Below, in pieces: positions 52,713 through 62,344 of a stretch of DNA of 64,000 bases. The stretch is taken from the NCBI RefSeq assembly GCF_021272185.1, contig NZ_JAJSEC010000008.1, positions 151,727-215,726 of the forward strand, written 5' to 3'. Within the stretch, counting starts at the first letter, position 1. Every line of letters starts with the position of its first letter. The position numbers and the translations under genes were made by a program. The notes below the pieces were generated by a model. It searched no databases and had not been told where the DNA came from. It worked only from the letters and a program-made list of their open reading frames with translations. This DNA comes from Roseivivax sp. GX 12232 (GTDB lineage Bacteria > Pseudomonadota > Alphaproteobacteria > Rhodobacterales > Rhodobacteraceae).

Positions 52713-53857
52713 TCGTTGACGAGAAGGAATTGAAAATTCAAATGAAGAACGTCCCCTTTTTCAACTACCCCGCGCTATATGCGGAACGGTCCGAAGTCTA
52801 TGACAGCACCGTGCAGGACGTTTTACGACGCGGCGCCTACATTATGCAGAAGGACCTGGCCGAATTCGAGGCGAACCTCGCTTCCTACTTGGGCTGCAAA
52901 CACGCCATAGGTGTCGCCGACGGCACCGCGGCGCTGGTCTTTGCTCTGCGTGCAGCCGGCGTGGGACCCGGAGACGAGGTGATCTTGTCCTCTCACACCT
53001 TCGTAGCCACCGCGGCAGCCGTGCATCACGTCGGTGCCGACCCGGTAGTATGCGACTGCTTGCCCGACAGTATGATGGATCCCGACAGCGCCGAGCGGAT
53101 GATTTCCGACCGTACGAAGGCGATCATGCCGACCCAGTTGAACGGGCGCACCTGCGACATGGAACGTTTGATGGCGATATGCGAGAACCATTCGTTGGAG
53201 ATGGTCGAGGACAGTTGCCAAGCGATGGGCGCGCGGTTCAACGGCACGCCTGCGGGGTTATTCGGCAAGGTCGGCTCCTACAGCTTCTTTCCAGCCAAGA
53301 CGCTTGGATCGTTCGGCGATGGCGGCGCGGTCGTGACCAACAGCGACGAGGCCGCCGCCCTGATCCGCCAGATGCGCGATCACGGTCGCAACCCACGGGG
53401 CAAGGTTACTCTGTGGGGCCACAACGGGCGGCTCGACAATCTCCAGGCCGCGGTGCTCAACGTGAAGCTCGCCCACTACGACGAGGCCATCACGCGGCGC
53501 CGCGCCATCGCGGCGATCTACCAGGACCGGCTGAATAACCTTAATTCGCTGCGCTTGCCGCCAGCTCCCGACAGCGATCCACGTCGGTTCGACATTTTCC
53601 AGAACTACGAGATCTGGGCTGAGGACCGAGACAATCTACGGACGTATCTCGCAGATCATGGCGTAGGCACAATATTGCAATGGGGCGGCTGGATGCTGCA
53701 TCAATTCGACGATCTAGAGATGCGCAGCGACGCCCCGTTCGCAGAAGATTTTTCGAAGCATTTCATGATGTTACCCCTGCACCACATGCTATCAGACGAC
53801 GACGTGCACCACGTCTGCGACACGATCATACAATTCTACCAGGGCCAGGAGGCTTGA
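52709..53857 (+). CDS. DegT/DnrJ/EryC1 family sugar aminotransferase (second copy)
   Basis: A 382-residue PLP enzyme, distinct from WbpE. PLP Lys is in SFFPAKTLGSFGDGGAVV near 195; VADGTAALVFALRAAGVGPG and EDSCQAMGARFNG are further contacts. The ATG at 52709 overlaps the GNAT stop (ATGA) and is preferred over in-frame starts inside that gene. No matching dehydratase besides capE is nearby, so its keto-sugar substrate is unclear. Confidence 0.88.
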   Translation: MIVDEKELKIQMKNVPFFNYPALYAERSEVYDSTVQDVLRRGAYIMQKDLAEFEANLASYLGCKHAIGVADGTAALVFALRAAGVGPGDEVILSSHTFVATAAAVHHVGADPVVCDCLPDSMMDPDSAERMISDRTKAIMPTQLNGRTCDMERLMAICENHSLEMVEDSCQAMGARFNGTPAGLFGKVGSYSFFPAKTLGSFGDGGAVVTNSDEAAALIRQMRDHGRNPRGKVTLWGHNGRLDNLQAAVLNVKLAHYDEAITRRRAIAAIYQDRLNNLNSLRLPPAPDSDPRRFDIFQNYEIWAEDRDNLRTYLADHGVGTILQWGGWMLHQFDDLEMRSDAPFAEDFSKHFMMLPLHHMLSDDDVHHVCDTIIQFYQGQEA

Positions 53858-53860
53858 GCC

Positions 53861-54619
53861 ATGTCTAACCCTATCAACGTCGCAGGCGGGCTGCGCACCG
53901 ACGCCGAAGCTCAGGAGGGTCCGCGCAACCGGGCCATTTTCGAGGCGAACCCGTCGCCCTGGGAAACCAAAATGGAGAATTTTCCGAAATACGTCCGTCG
54001 ACAAAACCTGACCCGTTTTCTCGCGCTCTACGAAATCTTCAAGCGAACCCTGCAGGTGAAAGGCTCGATCGTGGAATGCGGAGTGAACCACGGGTTTGGC
54101 CTCATGAGCTGGGCGAAATTCTCCGCAATTCTCGAACCGGTCAATCTGACGCGGCGGATTTATGGCTTCGACACATTCGAAGGTTTCCCTGGCGTGAGCG
54201 AAAAAGACCGCTCTGCCAGCTCCATGCATGTCAAGGAAGGCGACCTGAGGGCCGACGTGCATGACGAACTGTCTGAATTAATCGACGTCTACGACAGCAC
54301 CCGGTTCATCGGTCACGTTAACAAGGTGAACCTCATCCGCGGCGACGCGACCACGACGATCCCGCAATTTGTTGAGGACAATCCGCACGTTTTGGTTTCG
54401 GTGCTGTTCATGGATTTCGATCTTTACGAGCCGACCAGGGTGGCGCTGGAGTACTTGTTGCCCCGCATGCCCAAGGGCGCTGTGCTTGCCTTCGACGAAT
54501 TGGACAATCCGCTATGGCCGGGCGAAACGCTGGCCATGCTCGAGGCCCATTCCAAACGCTCGCTTCGGATCGAGCGGGTCGAATTCGACCCCTATATCGG
54601 TTTCGCGGTTCTCGACTGA
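53861..54619 (+). CDS. TylF/MycF-like sugar O-methyltransferase
   Basis: A 252-residue SAM-dependent methyltransferase. The TylF marks are VECGVNHGFGLMSWAKFSAI, RIYGFDTFEGFPGVSEKD and SVLFMDFDLYEPTRVALEYL with the metal-binding Asp cluster, then FDELDNPLWPGET. Relatives methylate sugar hydroxyls using Mg2+. It is three bases after the aminotransferase gene. The presence of ahcY and metK at the head of the locus fits the methyl-donor need. Confidence 0.88.
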   Translation: MSNPINVAGGLRTDAEAQEGPRNRAIFEANPSPWETKMENFPKYVRRQNLTRFLALYEIFKRTLQVKGSIVECGVNHGFGLMSWAKFSAILEPVNLTRRIYGFDTFEGFPGVSEKDRSASSMHVKEGDLRADVHDELSELIDVYDSTRFIGHVNKVNLIRGDATTTIPQFVEDNPHVLVSVLFMDFDLYEPTRVALEYLLPRMPKGAVLAFDELDNPLWPGETLAMLEAHSKRSLRIERVEFDPYIGFAVLD

Positions 54620-54651
54620 CCCCGGCCGTACAGGCGAAAGGAACAAAACCC

Positions 54652-55509
54652 TTGAACAACAGTCCCGATTTCGATGCCGTGCGTGAGGTCGCGCACCGCG
54701 TGCGCCGCCACGTGCTGGACATGACCAGCAAGGGCAAGAGCTCTCATGTCGGGTCGGCCCTGTCGATGACCGACATAGTGACGGTGATCTATGGCCACTT
54801 GATGACCTATGATCCGGCCTACGCAAAATCCCCGACACGCGACCGTTTCATTCTATCGAAGGGGCATGCCGGCGCGGCCGTCTATGCGACACTGGCGGAA
54901 TTTGGATTCTTCGAGCCAACCCGGCTGACGGATCATTACCAGAACGGGTCGGTGTTTTCGGGCCACGTCAGCCACAAAGGCGTGCCGGGCGTCGAACTCT
55001 CGACCGGGTCGCTGGGACACGGGTTGGGCGTGGCGGTGGGCATGGCGATGGCCGCGCTACGCCAGAAGAAAACCCACCGGGTCTATGCATTGCTGTCGGA
55101 CGGGGAATGTGATGAAGGTTCGAACTGGGAGGCGATCCTGTTCGGCGCCCATCACAAACTGTCGAACCTCACCGTGGCGGTGGATTACAACAAGATCCAG
55201 TCGTTGGCGCCGGTTTCCGAAACGCTTGCGCTGGAACCTTTCGCGGACAAGTGGCGTGCGTTCGGCTGGCACGTGGAGGAATGCGACGGCCACGATCACG
55301 AGGCACTGTTTGCCGCCTTCGGGAACGCCAATGCGGCTCCCGCTCCGGGCGTCGTGATCTGCCACACCACCAAAGGCAAAGGCGTGAGCTTCATGGAAGA
55401 TTCAGTCCTTTGGCATTACCGCAATGCCCAGGGCCAGGAATATGAGGATGCTGCCGCCGAGCTTGAACATCTTGCGGCCATGGACAGGAAAGGTCAGGCC
55501 GATGCGTGA
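54652..55509 (+). CDS. Transketolase N-terminal (ThDP-binding) subunit
   Basis: A 285-residue ThDP-dependent subunit equal to the N-terminal half of transketolase. Seen are SKGHAGAAVYATLAEFGFF, TGSLGHGLGVAVGMAMAAL and the ThDP motif SDGECDEGSNWEA followed by VAVDYNKIQ. The start TTG 54652 has AAAGGA upstream; longer starts lie inside the previous gene. It overlaps the C-terminal subunit gene by eight bases. It would move a two-carbon unit onto a sugar aldehyde. Confidence 0.9.
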   Translation: MNNSPDFDAVREVAHRVRRHVLDMTSKGKSSHVGSALSMTDIVTVIYGHLMTYDPAYAKSPTRDRFILSKGHAGAAVYATLAEFGFFEPTRLTDHYQNGSVFSGHVSHKGVPGVELSTGSLGHGLGVAVGMAMAALRQKKTHRVYALLSDGECDEGSNWEAILFGAHHKLSNLTVAVDYNKIQSLAPVSETLALEPFADKWRAFGWHVEECDGHDHEALFAAFGNANAAPAPGVVICHTTKGKGVSFMEDSVLWHYRNAQGQEYEDAAAELEHLAAMDRKGQADA

Positions 55510-56428
55510 CGCTTTTCTCAAAGAACTGACCCGACAGGCGGCCGAGGACCCGTCCGTAATGCTGATCACGGGCGATCTTGGGTTCGGCGTGCTGACCGAA
55601 TATTCACAACGTTTTCCGAACCAATTCATAAATGCAGGTGTGGCCGAACAGAACATGACGGCGATGGCATGCGGGCTTGCGATGGAAGGCTACCGGGTAT
55701 TTACATATTCGATCGCCAACTTCACCACGCTGCGCTGCCTCGAACAGATCCGCAACGACGTGTGCTACCACGATGCCGATGTCACCGTGGTCAGCATTGG
55801 AGGCGGATTTTCCTATGGTCAGCTGGGTGTGTCGCATTTCGCGACCGAAGATCTCGCAATCCTGCGCGCGCTGCCAAATATGACCGTGATAGCGCCCACA
55901 GACCCGTGGGAAGCCGAAGAACTGGCACGCCAACTGCCCGCTACTCCCGGGCCTAAGTACATGCGCATTGACAAGGGCGCGGCGGGACTTGCGCCCGATC
56001 CCGGGTCGATCTCACTGGGCCGAGCACGCCGTGTGCGCGAGGGCGCGGACGCCACGGTCATCTGCGTCGGCGGGATTCTATCGGAGGCGCTGCAAGCCGC
56101 CGAGATCCTGGCCCGGGAAGGCATCGAACTGCGCGTCGTGGGCATTCACACGCTCAAGCCACTGGACACCGAAGAAGTCACAGGTGCGGCTCGTGACACC
56201 GGAGGCATCGTGACGCTGGAGGAACATTCCATCATCGGCGGGCTTGGAGGCGTGGTGGCTGAAACCCTGCTGGAGGCAGGCTGCGCGCCCGGCTTCTTCC
56301 GCCGAATGGGGTTGCACGACATATATCCCAGCGTTGTGGGCGACCAGAATTTCCTGCGCGCCGAGTACGGCATGGACGCGGCCGCCGTCGTCGCCACGCT
56401 GCGAAAGGCGCTTTGTCGTGACGGATAA
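55502..56428 (+). CDS. Transketolase C-terminal (pyrimidine-binding) subunit
   Basis: A 308-residue partner of the preceding gene. NAGVAEQNMTAMACGLAMEG holds the catalytic Glu that activates ThDP; SIGGGFSYGQLGVSHFATED and EEHSIIGGLGGVVAETL are typical of split transketolase/DXS-like C-halves. Start ATG 55502 lies inside the end of the previous gene. Such split pairs recur in polysaccharide loci and differ from the housekeeping single-chain enzyme. Confidence 0.9.
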   Translation: MRDAFLKELTRQAAEDPSVMLITGDLGFGVLTEYSQRFPNQFINAGVAEQNMTAMACGLAMEGYRVFTYSIANFTTLRCLEQIRNDVCYHDADVTVVSIGGGFSYGQLGVSHFATEDLAILRALPNMTVIAPTDPWEAEELARQLPATPGPKYMRIDKGAAGLAPDPGSISLGRARRVREGADATVICVGGILSEALQAAEILAREGIELRVVGIHTLKPLDTEEVTGAARDTGGIVTLEEHSIIGGLGGVVAETLLEAGCAPGFFRRMGLHDIYPSVVGDQNFLRAEYGMDAAAVVATLRKALCRDG

Positions 56429-57206
56429 GTCCCTTCGCGTCGGTGAGCGCAGAGCCTATACGCTCAAACGGGTGTTCGACCTCTTCGTGGCGCTAGTCGC
56501 ACTGACGCTGGCAGGGCCGATCCTGCTGGTATCGATTCTGCTGGTCTGGCTGCAGGATCGCTATTCGCCCTTCTATCTTGCACGCCGGATCGCACGGGGA
56601 GGCGGAAACTTCACGATGATCAAGGTCCGGTCGATGATCGTGCGGGCCGAAAGCACCGGGGTGAATTCCACTGGCACCCACGATACCCGCGTGACCAAAA
56701 TCGGCAGGTTCATCCGCAAGTTTAAGATCGACGAGTTGTCACAATTCATCAACGTGCTTATTGGCGACATGTCCGCGGTCGGCCCGCGCCCAAACACCTG
56801 GGCCTGGGGCGTCGAGCTATATACAAAAACGGAAATGACGATCCTGTCGGTCCGGCCCGGCATCACGGACCTGTCCTCTATTGTGTTCTCGGATGAAGGC
56901 GACATACTCGACGGAGCCAAAAATCCCGACCTGCTCTACAACCAAATCATCCGGCCTTGGAAAAACCGGCTTGCCCTTTGGTACATTGCCAACATGACGC
57001 TCGCGATGGATATCCGCATCTGCTGGCTGACTTTGTTGGCAATCTTCGACAAGCCGAGCGCCATCGCGGGCGTGGTGGCTCTGCTGGAACGCGGCGAGGC
57101 CGATCCAGACCTGATTGCCGTTTGCCGTCGCGATGACGACCTGCCCGCTGTCCCGCCCCCCGGGGCAGACGAAGTGGAAACCGGCGAACGCTACTTTGGC
57201 GTCTGA
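56418..57206 (+). CDS. Initiating sugar-1-phosphate transferase (monotopic phosphoglycosyl transferase)
   Basis: A 262-residue membrane-associated enzyme that puts the first sugar-1-phosphate onto undecaprenyl phosphate. One N-terminal re-entrant hydrophobic helix (RVFDLFVALVALTLAGPILL) is followed by the catalytic core with MIKVRSM, KIGRFIRKFKIDELSQFINV (Asp-Glu dyad) and GDMSAVGPRPN. It is longer than PglC (~200) by a C-terminal ~70 residues of unknown role. Start GTG 56418 overlaps the transketolase stop by 11 bases. The sugar may be FucNAc or a diNAc sugar; not decidable here. Confidence 0.9.
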   Translation: MTDKSLRVGERRAYTLKRVFDLFVALVALTLAGPILLVSILLVWLQDRYSPFYLARRIARGGGNFTMIKVRSMIVRAESTGVNSTGTHDTRVTKIGRFIRKFKIDELSQFINVLIGDMSAVGPRPNTWAWGVELYTKTEMTILSVRPGITDLSSIVFSDEGDILDGAKNPDLLYNQIIRPWKNRLALWYIANMTLAMDIRICWLTLLAIFDKPSAIAGVVALLERGEADPDLIAVCRRDDDLPAVPPPGADEVETGERYFGV

Positions 57207-57245
57207 CAGGTCGACCCCGCCTGTGCCCCCGCTGCGGCGACGGCC

Positions 57246-58508
57246 ATGATCTACACCCGGTTCGCCACCGTTCTGCAGACCGGCGGAGCGGCTGCCGCCG
57301 CACAGCTTATGGTGCTGGTGACGCTGCCCATCGCCGCGAGGCTTTTCGACGAAACGGCTTTTGGCGTGCTGGGGCTGATGGTAACGATGTCCAACATCCT
57401 CACGGTGGTCATGCATCTTGGATATGTGGACGCAGTGATCGCGGCAAACACAGATGAAAACGCCGATGACATTGTGCGCCTGGTTCTGGGCATCATCATG
57501 CTCACTTTCGTTCCTCTTGCTGCGTTGATTTATGTGGTTATCATTAATGACCTGCTGGGCTACGGTGAGATGCCCTACTGGACGATCGGCCCAATCCTCA
57601 TTCAATCCGCGGCCATTGCAGCGGGCTTCACTTTTCAGCAGCGGATCATACGCGACCAACGATACCGCGTCCTGGCAGGATCGCATCTTGCGCTTGGAGG
57701 AGGACGCTCGATAGGACAAATTGCGGGCGGCGTGCTGCTACCCACGACGTTGGGACTGGTGATGGCGGAAATGTTCAGCCGCTGCGCGATGGCGGGGTTC
57801 GTAATTTCTCGATGTTCCCGGTCTCTGTGGTGCCTGTGGCCACGACGTGGACCTATTCTGCGCATGGCCGTGGATTTCCGGTCCTACGCGGCTATGCGCG
57901 CCGCCGGCACCTTCCTTAACATGCTTAATGTTTCGTTGCCGACGCTGATCGTCGCGCAGAACTTTTCGCTGCTCGAAGTCGGGTTCATCAGCTTCACGTT
58001 GGCGATCATCTATGCACCAATCGGCCTAATCCAGAAAGCCCTAGGCGATATCTTCACCGGTACCTATCGGGCGCTTTTGGAGATCAAAGTGGTTCAGGCC
58101 CGACGGTTATTCTGGCAAGCGCTAGGGCTATTATCTGTGCTCGGAATCTTCGCGGGGGGCGTTCTGCATTTCTTCAGTGAACCACTGTTTAACTTGATCT
58201 TTGGGGATAAATGGGCAGTTGCCGGGCTAACAGCCCAACGGTTCGCTCCACTCATTGCAGCGATGACGGTAGTCTTGCCTCTGTCAACCAGCCTCAACAT
58301 ACTGCGACGGGCCGACGTTAGCCTGTTTTTTAATGGCGCACGTTTACTTCTATTGATCGGGGCCTTGGTCCTGGTCGAGCAGCTTGGATTGAATTACTTG
58401 CAAACCGTATCCACCATCGTGATCCCGGCCGCAATTGCCTATTTGGCGTACGGCGTGACTGTCATTGTGATCAATGAGAAATTTTACCGGGCCCCGCCCC
58501 TAAGATGA
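57246..58508 (+). CDS. wzx: Wzx-type oligosaccharide flippase
   Basis: A 420-residue inner-membrane protein with about 12 helices (MVLVTLPIAARLFDETAFGV; SLPTLIVAQNFSLLEVGFIS), of the polysaccharide-transporter/MVF group. It should turn the lipid-linked repeat unit to the periplasmic face. It starts 40 bp after the initiating transferase and overlaps the next gene by four bases. Confidence 0.87.
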   Translation: MIYTRFATVLQTGGAAAAAQLMVLVTLPIAARLFDETAFGVLGLMVTMSNILTVVMHLGYVDAVIAANTDENADDIVRLVLGIIMLTFVPLAALIYVVIINDLLGYGEMPYWTIGPILIQSAAIAAGFTFQQRIIRDQRYRVLAGSHLALGGGRSIGQIAGGVLLPTTLGLVMAEMFSRCAMAGFVISRCSRSLWCLWPRRGPILRMAVDFRSYAAMRAAGTFLNMLNVSLPTLIVAQNFSLLEVGFISFTLAIIYAPIGLIQKALGDIFTGTYRALLEIKVVQARRLFWQALGLLSVLGIFAGGVLHFFSEPLFNLIFGDKWAVAGLTAQRFAPLIAAMTVVLPLSTSLNILRRADVSLFFNGARLLLLIGALVLVEQLGLNYLQTVSTIVIPAAIAYLAYGVTVIVINEKFYRAPPLR

Positions 58509-59875
58509 CTAAATCTCCCGACAAAATTAAGCTATGGCTCTTTGTGACTGTCGCCTATTGGATATTGGCTCTCAGCTACAATCAGCTGATCATGAACTCA
58601 GTATTCAGCCTCACATTGCGTTTGCCTCAAATCGATCTGATGTCAATTCTGCCCGACATCGCACTGGGCTATCTTTACGCGTTAATACCTCTGCTTTGGA
58701 TCTCGCGAAGCGACCGTCCATCAAAATCCATTTATATCTTTCTGTACTTTTCGAACCTCATTCCAATCAGCTTTTTTCTCGTAGCAGACCACGAAATGTC
58801 GATCCTTGTCCGGCATTTCCGCGCACTATTTTGCGTACTCTGCTTCTTCATTATCTACTTTGCCTATTTGGTGCCCACGACAAGCATTAAGCCTCTAAGA
58901 TACCAGTCGCAGATAGGTTGGGGCATCATTTGGGTGCTAGTCATCTTCGGGCCGACCTACTTGGTGCTGACCAACCCGACCGCCTTCGCCAATGTCTCGT
59001 TTTTCGATGTCTATGAAAAAAGGCTCGAACTGCGCGACGCGGTCAACGATGGCAGTTTCAGCAGGATCAATGTCTACGCCACCAACTGGATGGGCGTGGC
59101 GCTCGCACCATTCCTAGCCGTTTACGGCTTTCAGACACGCAGACCGGTCTATATTGGCATGGCTGTAATGATAGCCTTCGTGGCCTTTGCTGTCTCCACC
59201 CATAAAACGGTCTTCTTCACGACGATCATCGTTTTGCTGTTCGCCGCTTCAACCCGATATGCGCAGCGCCTCCGCCTATCGATCGACGGTATCGCGCTGA
59301 ACTTGGCCTTCGTGATCGTCATCGGGTTCATCACGATTCCGTATTTCGTCGACATCTTGCTTGGGGCGGGACCAGTCACCAGCTGGCTAACGCATTTTAG
59401 GATATTCCAAAACAACGGATACCTGACGTCCGTCTACATGGAATTCTTCGGTGCGCAGCCAATACTATTGTATGCTGACAGCTTTCTGTCCGGAATTATT
59501 CAGTCGGATTTCGACCTGTCTTATTCCCGGCGTGTCGGTGACTATATTACGCAATACGAAGCGCGCAATAATGCCAACGCAAACTTTTTGGCGGATGGCT
59601 ATGTCAATCTGGGCTATCTCGGAATGATCTTCTCGTCATTACAAATGGCCTTGGTACTGTGGCTGATCGACTCCCTGGCGCGCGGTCGTGACATGACTCT
59701 CGTCGCCTTCACGGTGTTGCCTGCGGGGCTGGTCTTTTCGAATGTTCCGGTCCACACCGGGCTGATCAGCAACGGCATCGCGATCAGCATGATGCTAATC
59801 ACCCTGCTGCCAAAGAAAACACCTACTCCACGTTTGTCGCAAAACCCTTTACCCGGAGCACCGTATACTGCATGA
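58505..59875 (+). CDS. wzy: Wzy-like O-antigen/EPS polymerase
   Basis: A 456-residue inner-membrane protein with 10-12 helices and a long periplasmic loop around 290-360 (LLYADSFLSGIIQSDFDLSY; RRVGDYITQYEARNNANANF), the usual Wzy layout. Sequence similarity in this family is low, so the call rests on topology and position between flippase and glycosyltransferase genes. GC is lower than in flanking genes. Four-base overlaps at both ends. Confidence 0.78.
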   Translation: MTKSPDKIKLWLFVTVAYWILALSYNQLIMNSVFSLTLRLPQIDLMSILPDIALGYLYALIPLLWISRSDRPSKSIYIFLYFSNLIPISFFLVADHEMSILVRHFRALFCVLCFFIIYFAYLVPTTSIKPLRYQSQIGWGIIWVLVIFGPTYLVLTNPTAFANVSFFDVYEKRLELRDAVNDGSFSRINVYATNWMGVALAPFLAVYGFQTRRPVYIGMAVMIAFVAFAVSTHKTVFFTTIIVLLFAASTRYAQRLRLSIDGIALNLAFVIVIGFITIPYFVDILLGAGPVTSWLTHFRIFQNNGYLTSVYMEFFGAQPILLYADSFLSGIIQSDFDLSYSRRVGDYITQYEARNNANANFLADGYVNLGYLGMIFSSLQMALVLWLIDSLARGRDMTLVAFTVLPAGLVFSNVPVHTGLISNGIAISMMLITLLPKKTPTPRLSQNPLPGAPYTA

Positions 59876-61038
59876 CCAAGGTTCTTTTCCTGTCCTCCGC
59901 CCATCCAAAATTCGACAAACGCGTCTTCCAGAAGGAAGCAGTCTGGCTCGCTGCTGAAGGCTATGAAGTGATCCACCTGTGTCCCGACGATAATGCGGAG
60001 GAACTGGACAAGGACGGCGTGCACATATCGACTTACACGCGGCGCCCCGGGCTTATCGGTCGATTTCGCAATTTTCCCAAGCTGTTTTTTACCGCACGCC
60101 GTCTGCGACCCGACATCATCCACGCCAACGAACTTGATTCCTGGATCGTCGCGCTAGCGCTCAAGCTGGTGTCGAACACGCGGGTGGTGTTTGACGTGCA
60201 CGAGTTCTACCCGTCCATGTTCGCCGAAACCCGCATGCCACGGGTCCTTTCGCCACTGACCATCGGCAGCCTGCGCATGCTCTACCGTCTGCTCGCGCCG
60301 CGCACCGACCTGATCGTGGTTGCCAACCGCCATATCCGTCGGGACTTTCCAAACCTTCCAGACAGGATCATTTCCGCCGAGAACTTCGCCGTTCTGGACG
60401 TCGCCGCTCGCATGGACCGCATGTCCGCCGACCAAAACGCGGACCAGCAAACCGAAAGGGAGGGCTGCACGGGCGCTCCCTTCCGGATCATCCACGTAGG
60501 TCTGATGGCCGAAGAACGCGGCAGCAATGTTATCTTGGCCTGTGCACGCGACTACCTAGATGCCAGTACGCCCTTCACCCTTGTCGGCACAATTACGAAC
60601 ATGTCCAATACAGCGTTTCGCGACATGATCGTGGATGAAGGGCTAGACGACCGACTCGAAGTGATAGACTGGTTGCCCTACGAGGAACTGACCTGCAAAC
60701 TCACCTCTTCGCACTTAGGCATCGTTTTCTTCCAATCCGGCTCTGAGACAAATGCCTACGGGTTGCCGCATAAACTGTTCGACTACATGGCCGCGGGACT
60801 GCCGGTGCTGGTGTCGAAATATGCCCGCTATGTATCCGAAATCGTAACCGAAGCGCAGTGCGGGATCATCATCGACTCCGAGGACCCAGCTGCCGTTGCG
60901 CGCGAAATTCGGGCACTGGCAGCCGATCCGGCGCGCACCCGCCAACTTGGCCAAAACGGACGGAAAGCGTTGCAAAAAAAATTCAACTGGGACTCAGAGT
61001 TCTCCAAACTATCAGAGGGCTATAAAAGGCTGTGCTAG
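59872..61038 (+). CDS. Glycosyltransferase family 4 (GT-B)
   Basis: A 388-residue cytoplasmic retaining glycosyltransferase. The N-lobe starts MTKVLFLSSAHPKFDKRVFQ (the EPS-type HPxxDxR motif) and has VVFDVHEFYPSMFAETRMP; the C-lobe has FRIIHVGLMAEERGSNVILA and the nucleotide-binding GLPHKLFDYMAAGLPVLVSK (E of the usual E-x7-E is shifted). It adds one sugar of the repeat unit; donor and acceptor are unknown. ATG overlaps the wzy stop. Confidence 0.9.
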   Translation: MTKVLFLSSAHPKFDKRVFQKEAVWLAAEGYEVIHLCPDDNAEELDKDGVHISTYTRRPGLIGRFRNFPKLFFTARRLRPDIIHANELDSWIVALALKLVSNTRVVFDVHEFYPSMFAETRMPRVLSPLTIGSLRMLYRLLAPRTDLIVVANRHIRRDFPNLPDRIISAENFAVLDVAARMDRMSADQNADQQTEREGCTGAPFRIIHVGLMAEERGSNVILACARDYLDASTPFTLVGTITNMSNTAFRDMIVDEGLDDRLEVIDWLPYEELTCKLTSSHLGIVFFQSGSETNAYGLPHKLFDYMAAGLPVLVSKYARYVSEIVTEAQCGIIIDSEDPAAVAREIRALAADPARTRQLGQNGRKALQKKFNWDSEFSKLSEGYKRLC

Positions 61039-61062
61039 TCCGGTCTTTTGCTTTTCGACATC

Positions 61063-62298
61063 ATGCGTATAATTTTGCTTTCACAATGGTTTGACCCAGA
61101 GCCAGGTGCGACGAAGGGGCTGCCGCTTGCCAAATGGTTGCAGGCACGTGGTCACGACGTAAAGGTTTTGACTGGCTTTCCCAATTATCCCGGCGGCAAG
61201 GTCTATGACGGGTACAAGATCCGTCCATGGCAGCGCCAGACCATGGACGGGGTGCCGGTCCTGCGGGTTCCGCTTTATCCCAGCCATGATAATTCAGCTC
61301 GGGGGCGAATCCTCAACTTTACCTCTTTCGCGGCCAGCGCCGCGACAATCGGCACAGCCGGAATTGGCGACGCGGACGTCGGCTATGTCTATCATCCACC
61401 GCCTACGATCGGCCTGGCGGCGATGTCGCTAAAACTTTTCCGGCGGGTCCCGTTTGTCTATCACATCGCCGACATGTGGCCGGAAACAGTGATGGAATCG
61501 GGCATGGTAGGGCCGGGCCGGACCCGCGACCTTTTGGAACGCGCGATTCACGCCTGGTGCAACGTGGCCTATCGCCATGCCGCCGCGATCACCGTGCTGT
61601 CGCCGGGGTTCAAGGATATGCTGGTTGCGCGCGGCGTGCCCGCGGAAAAGGTGCACGTGATATACAACTGGACCGACGAAAAGGCGTTCAATCCCACCAA
61701 ACCGAACCCCGAAATGGCGCGCGAGTTGGGTCTCGCGGGGCGGTTCAACGTGGTCTATGCTGGAAACCTGGGCCCGATGCAGGGGCTGGAGACGGTGGTC
61801 CGCGCCGCCGCCCTGCTGCGCGACAGGCCTGAGATCCAAATTGTCCTCGCCGGCACCGGCCACGAGGAGGACAGGCTGAAGGCGCTGAAAAGGGAGTTGG
61901 GGGCCGAGAACGTGCTTTTCCTAGGGCGGCGCCAGTACTGGGAGATGGCGGGGATCAACGCGCTGTCTGACGTGCTGCTGGTACATCTGCGCGATCTGCC
62001 GTTCTTTGCGGCGACGATCCCGGGCAAGACGCAGGTGGCGCTAGCTTCCGGGCGGCCGACACTAATGGCAGTGGCCGGGGACGCCGCTGCACTAATTGAA
62101 CAGGCAGGCGCCGGGTTAGGCTGTCCGCCCGAGAACCCAGAGGCGATGGCCGCTGCGATCCGCAAGCTGTATGCATTGCCTGCCGAAGACCGGATCCGGA
62201 TGGGCCGGACCGGTGCCGACTTCTACCAACGCGAGATCTCTCTCGAGGTCGGCGGCCAACGGACCGAGGCGCTGCTCGATAGCGTACGATGGAAATAG
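61063..62298 (+). CDS. Glycosyltransferase family 4, WbuB/FucNAc-transferase-like
   Basis: A 411-residue GT-B enzyme. MRIILLSQWFDPEPGATKGL is the typical WbuB start, used here in place of an in-frame TTG five codons earlier. Further marks are ADMWPETVMESGMVGPGRTR, VIYNWTDEKAFNP, VVYAGNLGPMQGLETVV and IPGKTQVALASGRPTLMAVA. WbuB relatives transfer L-FucNAc, which suits the capEFG genes upstream; this is inference. It is the last gene of the cluster before the IS. Confidence 0.9.
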   Translation: MRIILLSQWFDPEPGATKGLPLAKWLQARGHDVKVLTGFPNYPGGKVYDGYKIRPWQRQTMDGVPVLRVPLYPSHDNSARGRILNFTSFAASAATIGTAGIGDADVGYVYHPPPTIGLAAMSLKLFRRVPFVYHIADMWPETVMESGMVGPGRTRDLLERAIHAWCNVAYRHAAAITVLSPGFKDMLVARGVPAEKVHVIYNWTDEKAFNPTKPNPEMARELGLAGRFNVVYAGNLGPMQGLETVVRAAALLRDRPEIQIVLAGTGHEEDRLKALKRELGAENVLFLGRRQYWEMAGINALSDVLLVHLRDLPFFAATIPGKTQVALASGRPTLMAVAGDAAALIEQAGAGLGCPPENPEAMAAAIRKLYALPAEDRIRMGRTGADFYQREISLEVGGQRTEALLDSVRWK

Positions 62299-62344
62299 TT
62301 AACCTGCTTCTGATCTGCCCCAACCGCGTGGTCGACGTTAATTG

